From Heterobasidion occidentale (Eukaryota > Basidiomycota > Agaricomycetes > Russulales > Bondarzewiaceae), in NCBI GenBank assembly GCA_039111635.1, contig JBCAQO010000002.1, positions 992,001 through 1,056,000 on the forward strand: a DNA stretch of 64,000 nt. The letters run 5' to 3'. The position numbers and the translations under genes are program-made. Positions 33,588 through 45,827 of the stretch are shown in pieces (the stretch's first letter is position 1; each line of letters begins with the position of its first letter). Under the pieces are notes generated by a model that was not told the DNA's origin, made no database searches, and saw only the letters and a program-made list of their open reading frames with translations.

Positions 33588-36500
33588 ATGCCCAAGGAGC
33601 TCCATCTCAACACACTACTATCTCCCTCTCTGTCAGTCCTTTCAAGCACGCACAGCGCTGTAAGTTGTGCCCCTCGTTCATAGAATATTCATCTGATCTG
33701 TATGGCCGTTGTTCCTTTAGGAAGCTTCCAATACGCGCGCGTACGAAACTGCTCGCAACACCAACGACGGCGTATCAGGCTGGGATGGTCGACGAGATGA
33801 TGTGAAGGTATGTTTTTCTATTTAAGCTTGCGACCCTTTCGCTGAAATTGACTTAGGTACCACTCAAACATCTACTCTGTTCTCCGGAGCAGCTCGCATC
33901 CATCCATGCCTTCTATGAAAGTGGTGCCGAATTCCGACAAACGTATGGAAAGTCTACCTCAAGCCAACTTATTGCGCAGGACCTCCTACGGCAGCATGGA
34001 TTAGACCTGGAAGCAAGAGAGCAGCTGGAGAGTCGGTGGAGTGTTGCTTGGACACTTCGATGGGGAAGTCCCGGTAGTAGGATATGTCGTGTACTTCTTC
34101 AATGGTGATTTTTACTTGCTTGATATAATGTTAGATTCAATTCCTCACATGTATGCAAGTGTGTGTGGGTACAACACAGCAGCACGACAACATGTGCATG
34201 AAAAACGTGTCGGAAAGATGACTGATACAATGTTGCCTCAATGGTCCCGGTTTGCACCCTATGATTTTACAGGGTGTCCAGCACATGCCGATGTAACGTA
34301 TAACGAAGACACCGGGGAGGTGAAACGAATTGTCGGCTGCCTCGAGCATAATTCTGAGTGCCGGAGCGCCATTATGAAGCGTATTCCTGCAATTCCGCTG
34401 CACCCACATGTTGTTGAAGTTGCCCTGAAACAGCTTGCAGACGGCGCAAGGTATAGAGTCTGAATTTTGCGAGCAAAATCTATTGCTCATCACTCCATAT
34501 CATTTACTCTTAGTATCAGAAGCTTGCAAGCTCGCAACATAGAAATGATCGAAAACAAGGCTTATCGAGACCTAAAAACCTCCTCGAAATTAGCAAACAA
34601 TCGATACGAGTTACTTCGAGGCGACTTCAGCCGCATTTACCGGCTGCATCACAAGGCCAACGGGATCGATGTTTCCCGCCCTGCAGAGCAAAATGTGCAT
34701 GGATGGATGGATCGTGACGGTCCATATTTCAAGCCCGAAATACATGATGCTGTGTTTTACTACACACCGCGCACAGAGCAAAATGATCGCTTCAAGGCCT
34801 GTATTTGTACAAAGGACATGGAAGCAGCCGCATGGCAGCATGTCCACGGCTCTCAGCTGATTTTCGATGGCACCTTCGGCTTGTCGTCATCACGTCTACT
34901 GCTCTGGATTGCAATGGGTGTCGATCCACAGGGACATGGAGTACCTGTTGCACTGTTTCTCTTTTCAGCTCCTACTGGTAATCGTGCTACGCACGCAGGA
35001 TATAACACGGCTATACTCACCGAGCTCCTTGGGCAGTGGAAGTCGTGGATGAGCCGGAATAAGCCATCTGAAAGTGATAGGCCCCAATCTAGATCCTTCG
35101 AGCCCGCTGTTGCGATAACTGATACAGATATCAAAGAGCGAGCCGCTCTTATCACAACATGGCCAAAAATTTCTCTCCTGCTCTGTAAATTCCATGTTCG
35201 TCAGTGCTGGACGAACAAACGGAATCAGCTCGTAGGAAAAGGAAACAACTCATTTTGGGCCTCACATGTTCGAACTCGCTTGCAGACTTTGGAACAAGGG
35301 TAAGCTTTGTTGCATTATTCTACACCCGGAACACAGTAGTGAATATTTCCTCATAGACTTCTTCAGACGACAGATCATCATGGGGCAATTGCTATGATAC
35401 AGCTTGAACGGACAAACCTCGAGCTTTTATTGAAAATTGCAGAAAGTGCGAAGGCAGGAAAAGCTGGCCTCGACTTCTTAGACTACCTAGATGCAAACTG
35501 GATGGCGGAGGATCTATGGCTCAGTTGGTCTCAGCGCGGCAAGAACAATGCAGCTGAGCGATTGAACATACCCGTTACTGATGTTCTCCCCACCACAAAT
35601 CATCTTGAGTCCTTCAATGGAGTTCTCAAACTACGGCACGTAGCGCACTGGAAGCACTCTGGCACCCGTCTTCGGTTCGATGTGCTCATTTTGCACCTCA
35701 TCCGAGACATTCTGCCATACCTTTTTGCTCGACTACGGGTTCTCTTTCGCTTTCATGAGTGGAAGGGAGTCTGCTTTCAGGAGGCTGCTGGAGGAGCAGA
35801 CTTAATGTTGGCTCAAAAAATGAGATCAAACCGTCGAACAATGGGTGTACGAACCTTGGCATGGTTCTCTGTTGACAACTCACGGGATATCCTGGCGGTG
35901 GAGATATTGAAATCCGGACGTCTCCACTCCATCGCGAGCCTCCGACCTTACGAGCTATGGGCAACCTGTTCAACCTCAACCACAGATCCTCACGATATCA
36001 ATCATAATCGATACTGGCTCACCATACATCCCTCGGGTGCTGCTACCTGCACCTGCCCAGACTGGCTGCAACGCGCTGGCGCTTGTAAACACCTCCGAGC
36101 ATTCAAACAGGCGATTGAGGCCTGGGTTCGAAACGGCGCTATCGACACAATATATCCTTATCAGTTTCCTTCTACACGCGAAGCTGCAGAAAATGTGCTA
36201 GAACGCAATCTCACCTGGTACGGACCTCATTACAGTAGTGCAGTGACATTACCCGTCGATCTGCCCGCAGGACAATGTCACATGTCAAATACCCCGCCAG
36301 CTACAATGATCATGCATGAAAACGCACCAATTGTTCCTGCCGCGTCGCTTCCACCTGCTCATTGTCAAGACAATGATCCTGCTGCATCACACTTGATAGA
36401 AGTAGAGGAGGAGCTACAGGAGCTGGCTCTGGGGATGATAAATCAGGAGATTCCAGATGATCAAAAATCGGACTCACAAAGCATGCCGTCTACACCAGAG

Positions 36501-37010
36501 GTTTGTGTCGAGTGTGCCGCCATGTCGTTCTGACTTCTTCTCCTTTAGGATGTCGATTCAAACCTGCTTCGAGTAAATCAGCGAGCAATTGCAGCCCAGG
36601 TCCAGCAACGCATTGACCATGATATCGGGCACCTCTTACCAAAAATGCACGGGCTTATTGGAATATTAGCAGAAACATCCAGTGTTAGGGTTAATTCGAA
36701 CCTCACGGAGTTCCACGGCGCCATCCAAACTATGGATCGTAGACTTACTGAACTTTTGGATAGCCCAGTCGTCGGAGAGAGTAGAATGGATGGATCCCCG
36801 ACACCTTTGGCGCGGTCTGACAAACGAATCAACCTGATTAATGGTGGTGCGTCAGGTTGTCATTTTATTGAGAACAATTATAAAGGCTTACCGTGAGGAT
36901 ATGTCTTAGAGGAATTTCGAAACCGTTCGAAAAAACGTACCTATGATGGTATTCGGCCACCATCGCCAGAGAAAAGGCAGAAACGCAAGAAGTCGTATGC
37001 GACACTGTAG
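33588..37010 (+). CDS. MULE transposase with SWIM finger, intact
   Basis: Mutator-like element transposase. Eight exons join in frame (33588-33659, 33721-33807, 33857-34104, 34160-34450, 34514-35299, 35357-36500, 36549-36846, 36910-37010) for 1008 residues with no stop. The N-terminal part has CVCGYNTAARQ and DFTGCPAHADVTY. The MULE catalytic domain shows LIFDGTFGLSSSRL (first Asp near 34867), AVAITDTDIKERA (second Asp near 35120) and TTNHLESFNGVLK (Glu near 35610). A SWIM zinc finger follows (CTCPDWLQRAGACKHLRAF, near 36050). The tail ends EKRQKRKKSYATL, a likely NLS. It would cut and paste DNA in the nucleus. Intactness suggests recent arrival. Terminal inverted repeats were not found. Confidence 0.92.
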
Positions 37011-37090
37011 CAGCACGTTTCAGGGTTTGAACTGAGGACCCATTAGAAGAGTAGACAGCTGCAATTTCTTTGTACTCACTCTTCGAGTAG

Positions 37091-37430
37091 TTAATCTTCT
37101 AGTTTGGACAAGGCGGATGCGACTCGGCACCTTCTGCATTTTGGATGAGCGTGAAGTTGAGACTTTGATTCCAGTTCACCACCCGAATACGACTGTTGCA
37201 CTTTGATCTGGGAGTAAAGATGATGAGAGTTTTGTTAGACTATGTTTGCTTGGGCTCACCACAGCGTGATCTTCGTTTTCTGCCTTCAACCGCTCGAAAT
37301 CTTTGAGAGCAGCTTCTATCTTAGATGAAAGCGAGTCTGATCGACGGAGAGTTGGTGCACCGCTCACTGGTGAACGGTGTTGGTCAGTGCCTGCTCTGCA
37401 CTCTGCCCCCCGGTTACGGTATTTCTAGTA
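37091..37430 (-). CDS. small hypothetical with coiled-coil-like helix
   Basis: Two exons are visible: one from about 37430 down to 37261, and 37091-37208. They join across GTGAGC...CCCAG. The first reads GAPTLRRSDSLSSKIEAALK, then DFERLKAENEDHAV, which looks like a short coiled coil. The second reads IKVQQSYSGGELESKSQLHA and ends CRRCRVASALSKLED. The 5' end is unclear; an acceptor TACTAG lies near 37430 and an earlier exon is needed for an ATG. Convergent with the MULE gene, 80 bases away. No family recognised. Confidence 0.4.
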
Positions 37431-38039
37431 TTGCATTTTCAGCTTTTGCGGCTTCATAGCGAGCTTAAACATCCACCAGCACTTTTTGTCTTTCTCAGCA
37501 GTTGTCTAAGAGTTCACAGAGTCCTTATCGCTCGTGGTTCCCATCTGCTCAACGGCTGCGGCAGCCCTGATAATGTCAATCTATACTTACCCAAGCGCTT
37601 GTGCAATCGGGGAAGCCGGACATCCTGCGATGACGACGGTAGCTCATGCAAACTGATTCACTGAGCATTATGATAGGTCGTAGTCAGTACATGGACTGAT
37701 ATCGAGCTAGAGGAGTTGTAATGAAGGGATGCCACAAACTTGCGCCTACGGGAATGATGGATATGTCTGGTTCACAGGGGTATTAGCGCCTTCTCACATA
37801 CCTCCGCTGAGATGAGATATGATCACTCACCTCTTCTAATCTTTGCCGCACGATGGCACGGATGTCCTACACGTGTCTCTGAAGCTGCCTCCTTGGATGA
37901 AGCTCCCTTCATTCTATCTTTTAGATGCCGTTTCGAAGAACGTCTATGACCCGTACGCTCACCATTTCGCCTCGGTCGTCACTTCCTTGTTCCTCGATTC
38001 ATATGGTCTCGTTGAGCCTGGCGTCCGCAGTAGGAGGAA

Positions 38040-38515
38040 ATGCTTTTGACTTGGCGTTTGAGACGCGCATATTTGGGAACGATCGCAGGTCGAGTCGCGC
38101 CGACATAGCGCGCGACCTGTGGTACGGTGTCGCAGGGTCGACGGAGATGAATATAGGCTGGACGATGGGGCCGTAGGCCTTGTCTTTACGCGGCATCCAA
38201 CAGTCGCATACATATATGCGCACGAGGCAAACAAAAGCAAAAAAAAAATCAGGAAAAAATGTTTTCGTGGAGCAGGTCGCAAAATGCGTGTACGCACCGA
38301 TCTCGTCAACCGCGGCGCTCATTTTGTCGAGCTCGTCAGGGCATATGTCCGGGCAATTCGTAAAGCCAGAGTAGATCAGACTCTACTTCCCGAGCAGGTC
38401 CTTCTCCGTGAACGGCTTGCCCTCGTGGGTTAGCATCTCAAATGGCCCATCGATGTGCGTGCGACTGACGGAGCGAGATTCCTTTTCTTCTTCTGTGAAG
38501 AGGTTCGATTGGGAC
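38040..38515 (-). pseudogene. SCO1: SCO1 copper chaperone fragment, broken
   Basis: Recognisable SCO1 core, the mitochondrial inner-membrane protein that loads copper into cytochrome c oxidase subunit 2. Exon A (38298 to about 38515) reads SRTHIDGPFEMLTHEGKPFT, EKDLLGK, then a TAG where the family has Trp, then [20 protein letters not shown] with the copper-binding CPDIC. Exon B starts at 38183 after an intron (phase 1) with [17 protein letters not shown], after which the frame is lost (expected [11 protein letters not shown] is only readable in another frame with bases missing). The presequence, transmembrane helix and C-terminal His region are absent. Because a nonsense codon, a deletion and truncation at both ends coincide, this is a gene fragment rather than a consensus error. 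Confidence 0.8.
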
Positions 38516-38529
38516 CGTATTTCCAGCAG

Positions 38530-39420
38530 ACGAGGGGCGGGATGGGGATGCCCTCGAACATCTTTTCTCGTCCACTGTCCGCACTAGGCTTCGGATGCGG
38601 AGGCGTGACGGGTGTCTGCCCGAGGCGTAGGGATGCCGCTCGTGTCATGCGGGGCGCGACGACGGGAGGGGCGGTGGAGGCGACCACGATGGTATCCGAG
38701 CGCTTGTGCCCGGGGACGTTGGCAAACATCTGCGCGAGCTTCTCTTTACTCAGGGCAATGCGTGGCCCGCGTGTGCGCTCTGGGGACTCGGAGACGATGC
38801 CCGCGCGGAGGTTGGCTGCGCGAGTAGTGCGGGGTGTGATCGTGGGTGTCATGTGCGAGGCGGGGATCGGGCGCGCCTTGAAGCTCAGCGTGGACGTGCC
38901 TTCGTTTGAGGTGTGCCTGCCTCCACTGCTCCCACCGTGTGTCTGTGACCGCGACATTTCGTCGCTGGTTCGACGCAGTGCGGAAAGAACGGATGAGGAC
39001 ACGGAGCGCATGGAACCGCTGTCGATAGGTGAGACGAAGTCATCGGGGAGTTCTGTCGTGGGGAAGGGAGGTGAAGACGAGGGATGCAATCTGCACCTCG
39101 GCGGTTTGGCTGTCGGGAGAACCCATAACCGCGTTCTGTTCTTTGGAGATGCCGTATAGGGCTCGGAGCAAGGTTGCAGAGATTGCACGCGCCGTTTCAA
39201 GATCGGGGTCGCCCATGATGGTATTCCAGACTTTGATGGCGCGGCGGCGCTCGAGGATGTAGACCCAGATAGCGCCCTTTTGAGGTGTTGGCATGTGGAA
39301 TACATCAATAGATTAATTACTCACTCCGCAAACGAGTTCGCATCCTCTCCGAACAACTCGAACAAGGTATCAGGGTCACTCTCGACGGGGCCCGCATGCC
39401 TTCTGGAAGAGGGGTAAATT
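38530..39420 (-). CDS. hypothetical protein, one frameshift
   Basis: Upstream exon (39321 to about 39395) reads HAGPVESDPDTLFELFGED and ends at a GTGAGT donor. The next exon, from about 39285, has a conserved-looking domain: GAIWVYILERRRAIKVWNTI, TARAISATLLRALYGISKEQ, then IASLVFTSLP. There the frame slips in CTTCCCCAC (about 39055); C3 instead of C4 joins it to ELPDDFVSPIDSGSM and a Ser/Thr/Arg-rich disordered tail with RGPRIALSKEKLAQMFANVP and TRAASLRLGQTP. The 3' end is not clear because it runs straight into SCO1 sequence near 38515. I do not recognise the family. The ATG is not certain. Confidence 0.5.
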
Positions 39421-39610
39421 GGAAAACATATCTCGAGACCACAGGAAGACGAGAGAGCCGAAGGGGAAGTGGGAACGAGAGAATGCCTTTCCGTCTTGGT
39501 GGTGAGAAGCAGCTGAGCGCTGAGTACTAAGTACCGAGTTGGTTTCTGACGAGTGTGATCAGGATAAGGACGGATCGCATTCAACATTTGACGGGGCAGC
39601 AACAGCAGCA

Positions 39611-39670
39611 ACATACGTACGTACGTACGTACATACATACATACATACATACATGCATACATACATACAA
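39611..39670. repeat. tetranucleotide microsatellite
   Basis: ACGT-type repeats (GTAC)n turning into (ATAC)n, about 15 units, between two minus-strand genes. Confidence 0.95.
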
Positions 39671-39738
39671 GCATTTTTGTACTGTACAAATGAAAATACC
39701 TGCCATCGAGGCTTGAAAGTTCACGGAAGCTACAAAAA

Positions 39739-41024
39739 TCAGTCCGAGTCACTAGAGATGACAATAACAGCACCTTTCGCCTGCGAATCACTGTCGCTAC
39801 TAGATATCTCGATCGCCTCGATGGCCTTCCCCTTCCCCTTCCCCTGCGTTGTGACGGGCTTCCCCGACCCCACCAGCACCCTCTTCACCTGTTTCTTCTT
39901 GGATGACACCTTCCTTGGCAATGATTCCTTCTTTCCTTTGCGCCCCAATACCGAGAGCATCTTCTGAGTCGAAGAACCAGCCTGTAGAGCCGAGCACTTG
40001 TGGGTTCGAACGAGCGCGGGGGTCATGACAAGGCGACAGTGCTGACACTGGTCAATAACGCGTATGAGGTCCTTGAAATAGATGCCCGGGCTTTCAGGGT
40101 TCGCCATGGCGAGCAGAATCCCAACGGTCGTGTCGTCATCGAGAGGCTTCACTTCACTAGCGAAGCGTGCGGCAAGGTCGGCAGGCGGCGGACTCCAGAA
40201 TCTGTTGAGATCGTCGATATAACCCTTGGAAGCTGGGGAACTTGTTGTACATAGTGAATATGAGCTCCAATCAAAGGTTTAACAACTCACGAGCAAGTTT
40301 GACGACAGGGCTCAGGCTACTGAACTCACCAGATGTGGTCCTATCTGCAATGACTGCCGCTGTTGAAGGCTCGCTGAGAACTATATGGATGGTCAAAAAA
40401 AGTGTACTCGAGTAAGATTATATTTTTGACTGACCTTGGCTGATGTTAGCTTCACCAAGCGGCGCTATCCGAGCTGTCAGAAAAAAGAGGTTGTTGAAAG
40501 AAGTGGACCCACTGATAAGCCTATGTCGGGGCTGAGAGGCAGGCGGTGCATGCTGGGAGCTCGAAGGGGTGCTCAACGTGTCGGAACCTGACTTCAAGGG
40601 CCCTGGATGGAGAAGGGATTGAGATCCATTACAGTATGAATAAATTAATCAGTGAGTCGACGTACCGGATGATACTATATAGCCATCATACACCTTACGC
40701 GGGAGATCTGGGTTGCGCTTCACAAGTCGCGCAAGATTGACTTCCCCACGTCGAGGGTAAGATAGATTAATGAGACAATGCAAGACTAGACGCACCGAAA
40801 TACGAGCATTCTCGTTTGTGACAACCATAGCAAGGATCACCGAGATGATCGCTTTCGGGCCACGTAGGGCGTAGGAATGCCGCAGGCGTGTCGATGTCCG
40901 TCTTCAATCGACAGAAACAGTTCGGTCCGACCCACGCAGGATGCGTATCGAAATATTCTTCCAGGCGATCCGGTTCTACCAGCTTCTCGCTTGACCAAGC
41001 TGGACTACACAGGAGTCTGAGCAT
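39739..41024 (-). CDS. Cys-rich hypothetical with SUMO-interaction-like tail
   Basis: Multi-exon gene starting at ATG 41024 (MLRLLCSPAWSSEKLV), possibly with an upstream exon, since a 47-nt intron ending CTAG precedes this ATG. The first part has a cysteine cluster: CFCRLKTDIDT, then DPCYGCHKRECSYFGVNLAR after an intron. A middle Ser/Thr/Pro-rich region is cut by short introns. The last exon (39739 to about 40220) reads GYIDDLNRFWSPPPADLAAR, DLIRVIDQCQHCRLVMTPAL, a Lys-rich segment (KKKQVKRVL) and ends with two hydrophobic-acidic stretches, AIEISSSDSD and AVIVISSDSD, typical of SUMO-interacting motifs with phosphorylatable serines. Function unknown; a zinc-binding nuclear protein is a guess. 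Confidence 0.55.
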
Positions 41025-41099
41025 CTAGACATTCGTGTGAAAGAAAATGAACGAAGGCTTACTATGGTATCATAGCAAGCTTGCACTGTGGATGTACCG

Positions 41100-42310
41100 C
41101 GTCAGGGCCCATAAATGATGCCAAGTAGGGAGCAGTGGAAAGTCGAAATTTCCAGAGATGAAAATCGGGTCTGATCGAGGACTTGTCGAGTATGGGGAGA
41201 GTCTCTTGCCTGAACGGCGTGGAGTGAAAGGCTGCGACATGATTTAGCGAGCAGGAAAGACAGTACTGGTGCAGAGGGAGGAAATACGATGCCTCCCAAT
41301 GTTGCGACTCTGCCGTTTAATAAGCTTCGTGAAGAAACTCCCTCAGCGCGAGTTGAGCTCTTTCGGTGTTGGCGGCGTGCTGCGCATGCTATTCAAAAGT
41401 TGGCCATGACGAATGACGCTCAAGATGACTGGAATTGCAACCAGAGATTTGACTGATTGAGCTTGAGATGACAGGTATTGAAGGAGTCGCCGTCCGAGAT
41501 CACCTTGCCTGTTAAACCCTTTGGGGATACTCACAAAAAAGGAAGGGCGGGAGATATAACCACATTAAGGAATTATCCACATTTAGGAGAGGGCGGGAAG
41601 TGGGCGGGATTCCTGCGTTTTATGGGAGGGACGAGCAGGGACGAGCACAAATGAATTTGACAGGAGCTGTCAAGCATGCTTTGAGCGCCTATCACTGATC
41701 TACAATCTTAGCCTATCTTAGCGCCTGGTCAGCCACCGCCGCCTACGTCATACTTTGGGACGGCCGGCTTAGCAGGTGAGTTTGGCGGCGGCGGTGGCTC
41801 GCTGGAGGTGTAAGCCGCGTTCGGCAGCGCCCGACAAAGGCCGTAATGGCCCTTCGTAATAGCCCTTCGTAGTACGCAGCCCTTCGTCCGAATGGGGACG
41901 GGCCCGAGTCCCGATGCGATCGTGGGCCCTGCCTGGACCCGCGTCCTCGGTGCCTAGCTAGTATTCGCCTGCCCCGCACTCTCTCGGTCCACGAAGTATC
42001 ATTGATATCGGGGCGCGCAGTGCGTACGCGCTGCTCTATGTCAGAGGGTAACGCATCGACCGACAGCTTACAGCTACTACTCTACGCGAACGACGCCAGA
42101 CTTCTTGAGCAACAGACAGACAACCGGTGGTACAACAACAAAAACAACAACACGCTACTAGATCGCACGGGGTACAAGGGCACGCTCTAGGTCGCGAGCC
42201 AGGGGTGAGTGGGTGGGGGGGGTAGTAGTACACAAAACAAAAAGCAGACGCGCACGCGCGCACGATTCCCTTCCGTTCCACTGGCGACGATTTTGACGGC
42301 GCCGCTCTGC
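41100..42310. other. no gene recognised
   Basis: Minus-strand ORFs at 41102-41299 and 41343-41534 could be 5' exons of the Cys-rich gene, but the joins are unclear. GC-rich sequence with CCCTTCGTA repeats at 41845-41890. The last part is 3' flank of the trehalose phosphorylase gene. Confidence 0.4.
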
Positions 42311-45300
42311 TCAGCCCTGGATATCCAGCCCGCCGCGCGGCAGACGCGTCTCGCCCTCCACGTACGGCTGGGCCGTCTCCTTCCGCATCAAATCGTTGAT
42401 CCACGCCCCATGCGGGCGCACCTTCTCCCCGCGCGCGTACACGACCGCGAGGTACAGCCACGCCGCCGCGTTGCCCACCGTGCCGACCTCGTCGCTCACG
42501 TGCGTGCGCGCGAACTCGCTCACGCGCTCGTACAGCGCGCCGTCGGTGTACAGCGCGAAGAGGTGCCGCGCGACCGCCGCGTTGTCCCCGACGTCGCACA
42601 GGAAGCCCGAGCGCCCGTGCTGGATCTGCAAGGGGATCCCGCCCGTGCGCGACGCGACGACGGGGATCCCCGCGTGCAGCGCCTCGGAGACCTTCACCTC
42701 GAAGCCCTCGCGGGTCGAGAGCTGCAGCGCGATCTTCGCGTTCGCCATCAGCACGTTGAGGACTGCGCGGGCACGAGAGGGGGGGGGTGTGTTAGCTATG
42801 CGTCGCGCGCGGGGTCAGACGCGGGAGGGCGGCACGCACGCTGGTCGCTCGGCGGGAGGCGCATGACGACGATGTCCTTCGCGTACGGCGCGTACGCGTC
42901 CGTGGTGAGCAGGTGCATGATCTCGTCGTAGATGATGCTCGCGTCGGGGTCGTCGACCGCGCCGTGCCCGCACACGAGCAGCTGCGGCATGTCCTCCTCC
43001 TCGATCGTCCCGAGCTCGCGCAGCAGCGCGCGGAGGCGCGCGTACGAGTCGACGACGTTCGGGATCCCCTTGGACGGGTCGAAGCGCGCGATCTGGATCA
43101 CGTACTCGCGCGCGGGCCACTTGAGCTCGACCATCTTCTCCTTCGCGCACAGCGAGCGGAACTCGCCCATGTAGAACTGCGTGTCCCACGGGTCGAGCTC
43201 CTTGTTCAGCCCGTCGAGCCTGCGCACGCGCGCGCGGGGACCGGGATCAGCGTGGGCGACGAGTGGGCACAAAGAAGGCGTACCAGTCGGTGGCGGCGCC
43301 CAACAAGCCCAAGGTCTCGATCGGAACGTCGCTAGGCACGAACTTGTTGACCGGATGACCTGCACGTCCGCCGCACAGGCACCACCCAGACCGAGCCGCC
43401 AAAAATAACACCAGGGATCCGATCAGCATCGCACCGAAATACACCGAGCCCGATATACATATACAGACGCGATAACGACCGGTAGCGAGCCGAGGCGAGA
43501 CGAAGAGAAGGAGGGGCGGCACGCACTGATGAAGAGGTCCGCGAGCTGGATGTTCTTCCAGAGGTACTTCCACACCTCCTCCTGCGGCGAGCCGGGGACG
43601 TGCACGAGGTCGCTCCGGATCTCGATGTGCGAGCGGTACACGATCGGCACCTCCGGGCGCACCTTGCGGATGAGCGGGATGAGCCCCGGCATCTGCGGGT
43701 CATCTGCGAGGGATATCCGCCGCGGCGCGGTGCGCGTGGACGTCAGCGTGGGTTTAGCGAGGAGCGATAGAGAGAGAAAGATTGCACCCGCGTCACCGCG
43801 CTATTGCCGGAGCGTGCGACGCGGCACCGAGAGCAGACGGTACAGGTTCATAGGGGCATGAGAAGCGGCCGCCACGCACCGATGAACGCGATATCGACGC
43901 CGCCAGGCGCGAGCGGGCCGCCCTCCGCGGTCCAGCGGAGCCCGTTCTTGAGGATCCACGCGTCGAAGTTCTCCTCCGCGTCCCGCGTGAGGCGCAGCGA
44001 GGGCGGCGCGACGCCCTGCAGGATGTTGTGGTTGTTCTTCGTCGTGCGGAACACGGACGGCGACGGGTTCGGGACGTACCTGTCGCCGGAGGACGCGGGG
44101 AAAGAGAAAGGGGCTGCGTTAGTATTTGATTCGGAACTGGGGGAGGATGGAGGTAGGGAGATGACGCGTGATGCGGGGAAGACGCGCTCCGATCGGCGCG
44201 CGGGAGACCCACTTGGGTAGGGTGCGACCCAAGTGACGAGACCCCCCCATCCCCAATGAAATCGTTCGCACGGCCATGTCGGTTCCCCACGGTGCACGGA
44301 ACACGGAACGCAGAGACCAAAGCGGGTCGGCAGCTTCACGCCTCGAGAGGGATGCTCACCAGGCCACGTCCACGTCCAAGGCGGTCAGGAATCGGATGAG
44401 CGCGTGGCGCATCTGTGGATCAGCAGACGCGCTCAGCAGCGGTTTCGGCAGGAGATGCGCGGATAGAGGCCGCTCACGAGAGCCACTCCGCCTGCGTGCC
44501 GGGCACGCGTGGGAGATCAGGCATGATTGTGGGCGCAGGGCATGTCAGGGACCGAGGAAATAAGCGAAGAATTCAAGGGTGTTTTTTTTGGTCAGCGTCG
44601 AGGTTCGTGGCCGGGGAGGAGATGCGGGGGCTTACCGCCTTGCGGGGTAGAGGAGAAGAAGCCAATCTTGACCTTCTTCTCGCGGAGCTCGTCGGCGAGC
44701 CTGACGACGGCGTTCCAGGTGCCTTTGCCGACCGAGTTGCGGTAGGGCTCGAGGTCGTCGATGAGGTGTATCTTGCCGCCTGCGTCGACGGTGACCTGGT
44801 TGCGGGGGCCGATGCTGAGGCGGGGGTTGTTGTTCGGGCCAAAGTACATGAGGCACTTGCGGGCGGCGGAGTCGGCCTGCTCATCGAGGGTGCGGGGGAT
44901 GGGGAGGCGGGGGGCGACGCCGGCGGAGAGGGTGTTGGGGGGGACGGTGCCGGTGAGGACGGAGTGGTCGACGTAGACGGTGGGGGTGTCGGCGCCGGAG
45001 GGGACGTAGGAGCCGGTGGTGGAGGAGATGCGGTGCTTTATGTTGGGGCGGGTGGTGGAGTCGGTGTGGTAGGGCTTGATGTTGAACACGATGGGGACGA
45101 TGTCGAGTTCGAGCCAGAGGCGGGTGCAGAGGTTGGGTGCCTGCGGGGTAGGTTAGTCGATCGGATCGGGGGAGATGGCAAGCGATCGGATGGGGACTGG
45201 CCTCGCGGAGGAGGCTGAGGGTGACGCCTGCGCCGAGGAACTTGCAGAGGTGCTCGGAGGAGAACTTGCGAATGGCCTGGATGACGTGCTCCTCGACGGC

Positions 45301-45623
45301 GGCGGACTGTTCCTCGGACTGGTTGGGGGTGTAGGGGACGACGCTGGAGGAGAAGTCGGTGTTGTAGACCGAGTCGTGGACGGAGATGGCGATCTCGTAG
45401 CCGGCGTTGTTGTTCACGACTGCGCCGGCGATGCCCGCCCACATGGGCTGGGGGCGCGATGGGGAGGGATCTGGTGAGATCGGGAAGAGGGGGGGTGGGG
45501 GATGTTATTACGCACGGTGAGGGTGGAGTAGGCGGGAGCATTCGGTTTCCTGGATGTGCTGACGCTGGAGAGCCTGCGACGGATCGCGGCGGAGGACTTT
45601 GACTGGAACTGATTCGGGGCCAT
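42311..45623 (-). CDS. trehalose phosphorylase (fungal, GT4 family)
   Basis: Retaining trehalose phosphorylase of basidiomycetes. It splits trehalose with phosphate into glucose and alpha-glucose 1-phosphate in the cytosol, reversibly. ATG at 45623 starts MAPNQFQSKSSAAIRRRLSS; exon 1 is 45516-45623. Blocks follow in order: NNNAGYEIAISVHDSVYNTD, IPIVFNIKPYHTDSTTRPN-like, DEQADSAARKCLMYFGPNNN, ALMRHALIRFLTALDVDVAW, VYRSHIEIRSDLVHVPGSPQ, SHPVNKFVPSDVP-like, KWPAREYVIQIARFDPSKGI and LLVCGHGAVDDPDASIIYDE. The GT4 signature STREGFEVKVSEALHAGIPV (E-x7-E) lies near 42690, and the end is ETRLPRGGLDIQG. Introns (about ten, 50-180 nt) keep phase and no damage is seen. Strong codon bias to G/C at third positions suggests high expression. 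Confidence 0.95.
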
Positions 45624-45827
45624 GGCGGGTGAGGATGGGCGGTGGGCGGTGGACTGCAGAGGGACGAGGGCTTTATAGCGCGGATGGGCCCGAGTGAAAC
45701 CATCTCGACCTGGCCAGCTCTCGGCGGACGCGTCCCACACACCTCTACACAGGACCCCGCGAACTCCACCCGCACACGCTGTCCGGTGTCCGTCCCGTCC
45801 CATCCCGTCCCCTCGCCGTGCACGACG
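45624..45827. promoter_or_regulatory. divergent promoter, trehalose phosphorylase and TFIIB-like gene
   Basis: Only 204 bases separate the two ATGs. TATAAAG on the minus strand (45671-45677) lies about 50 bases before the trehalose phosphorylase ATG. No TATA is seen for the plus gene. Confidence 0.6.

Noticed and set aside
42209..45218. Plus-strand ORFs up to 267 codons
   Set aside because: Antisense to the well-supported trehalose phosphorylase exons; Val/Gly/Ala-rich shadow translations.
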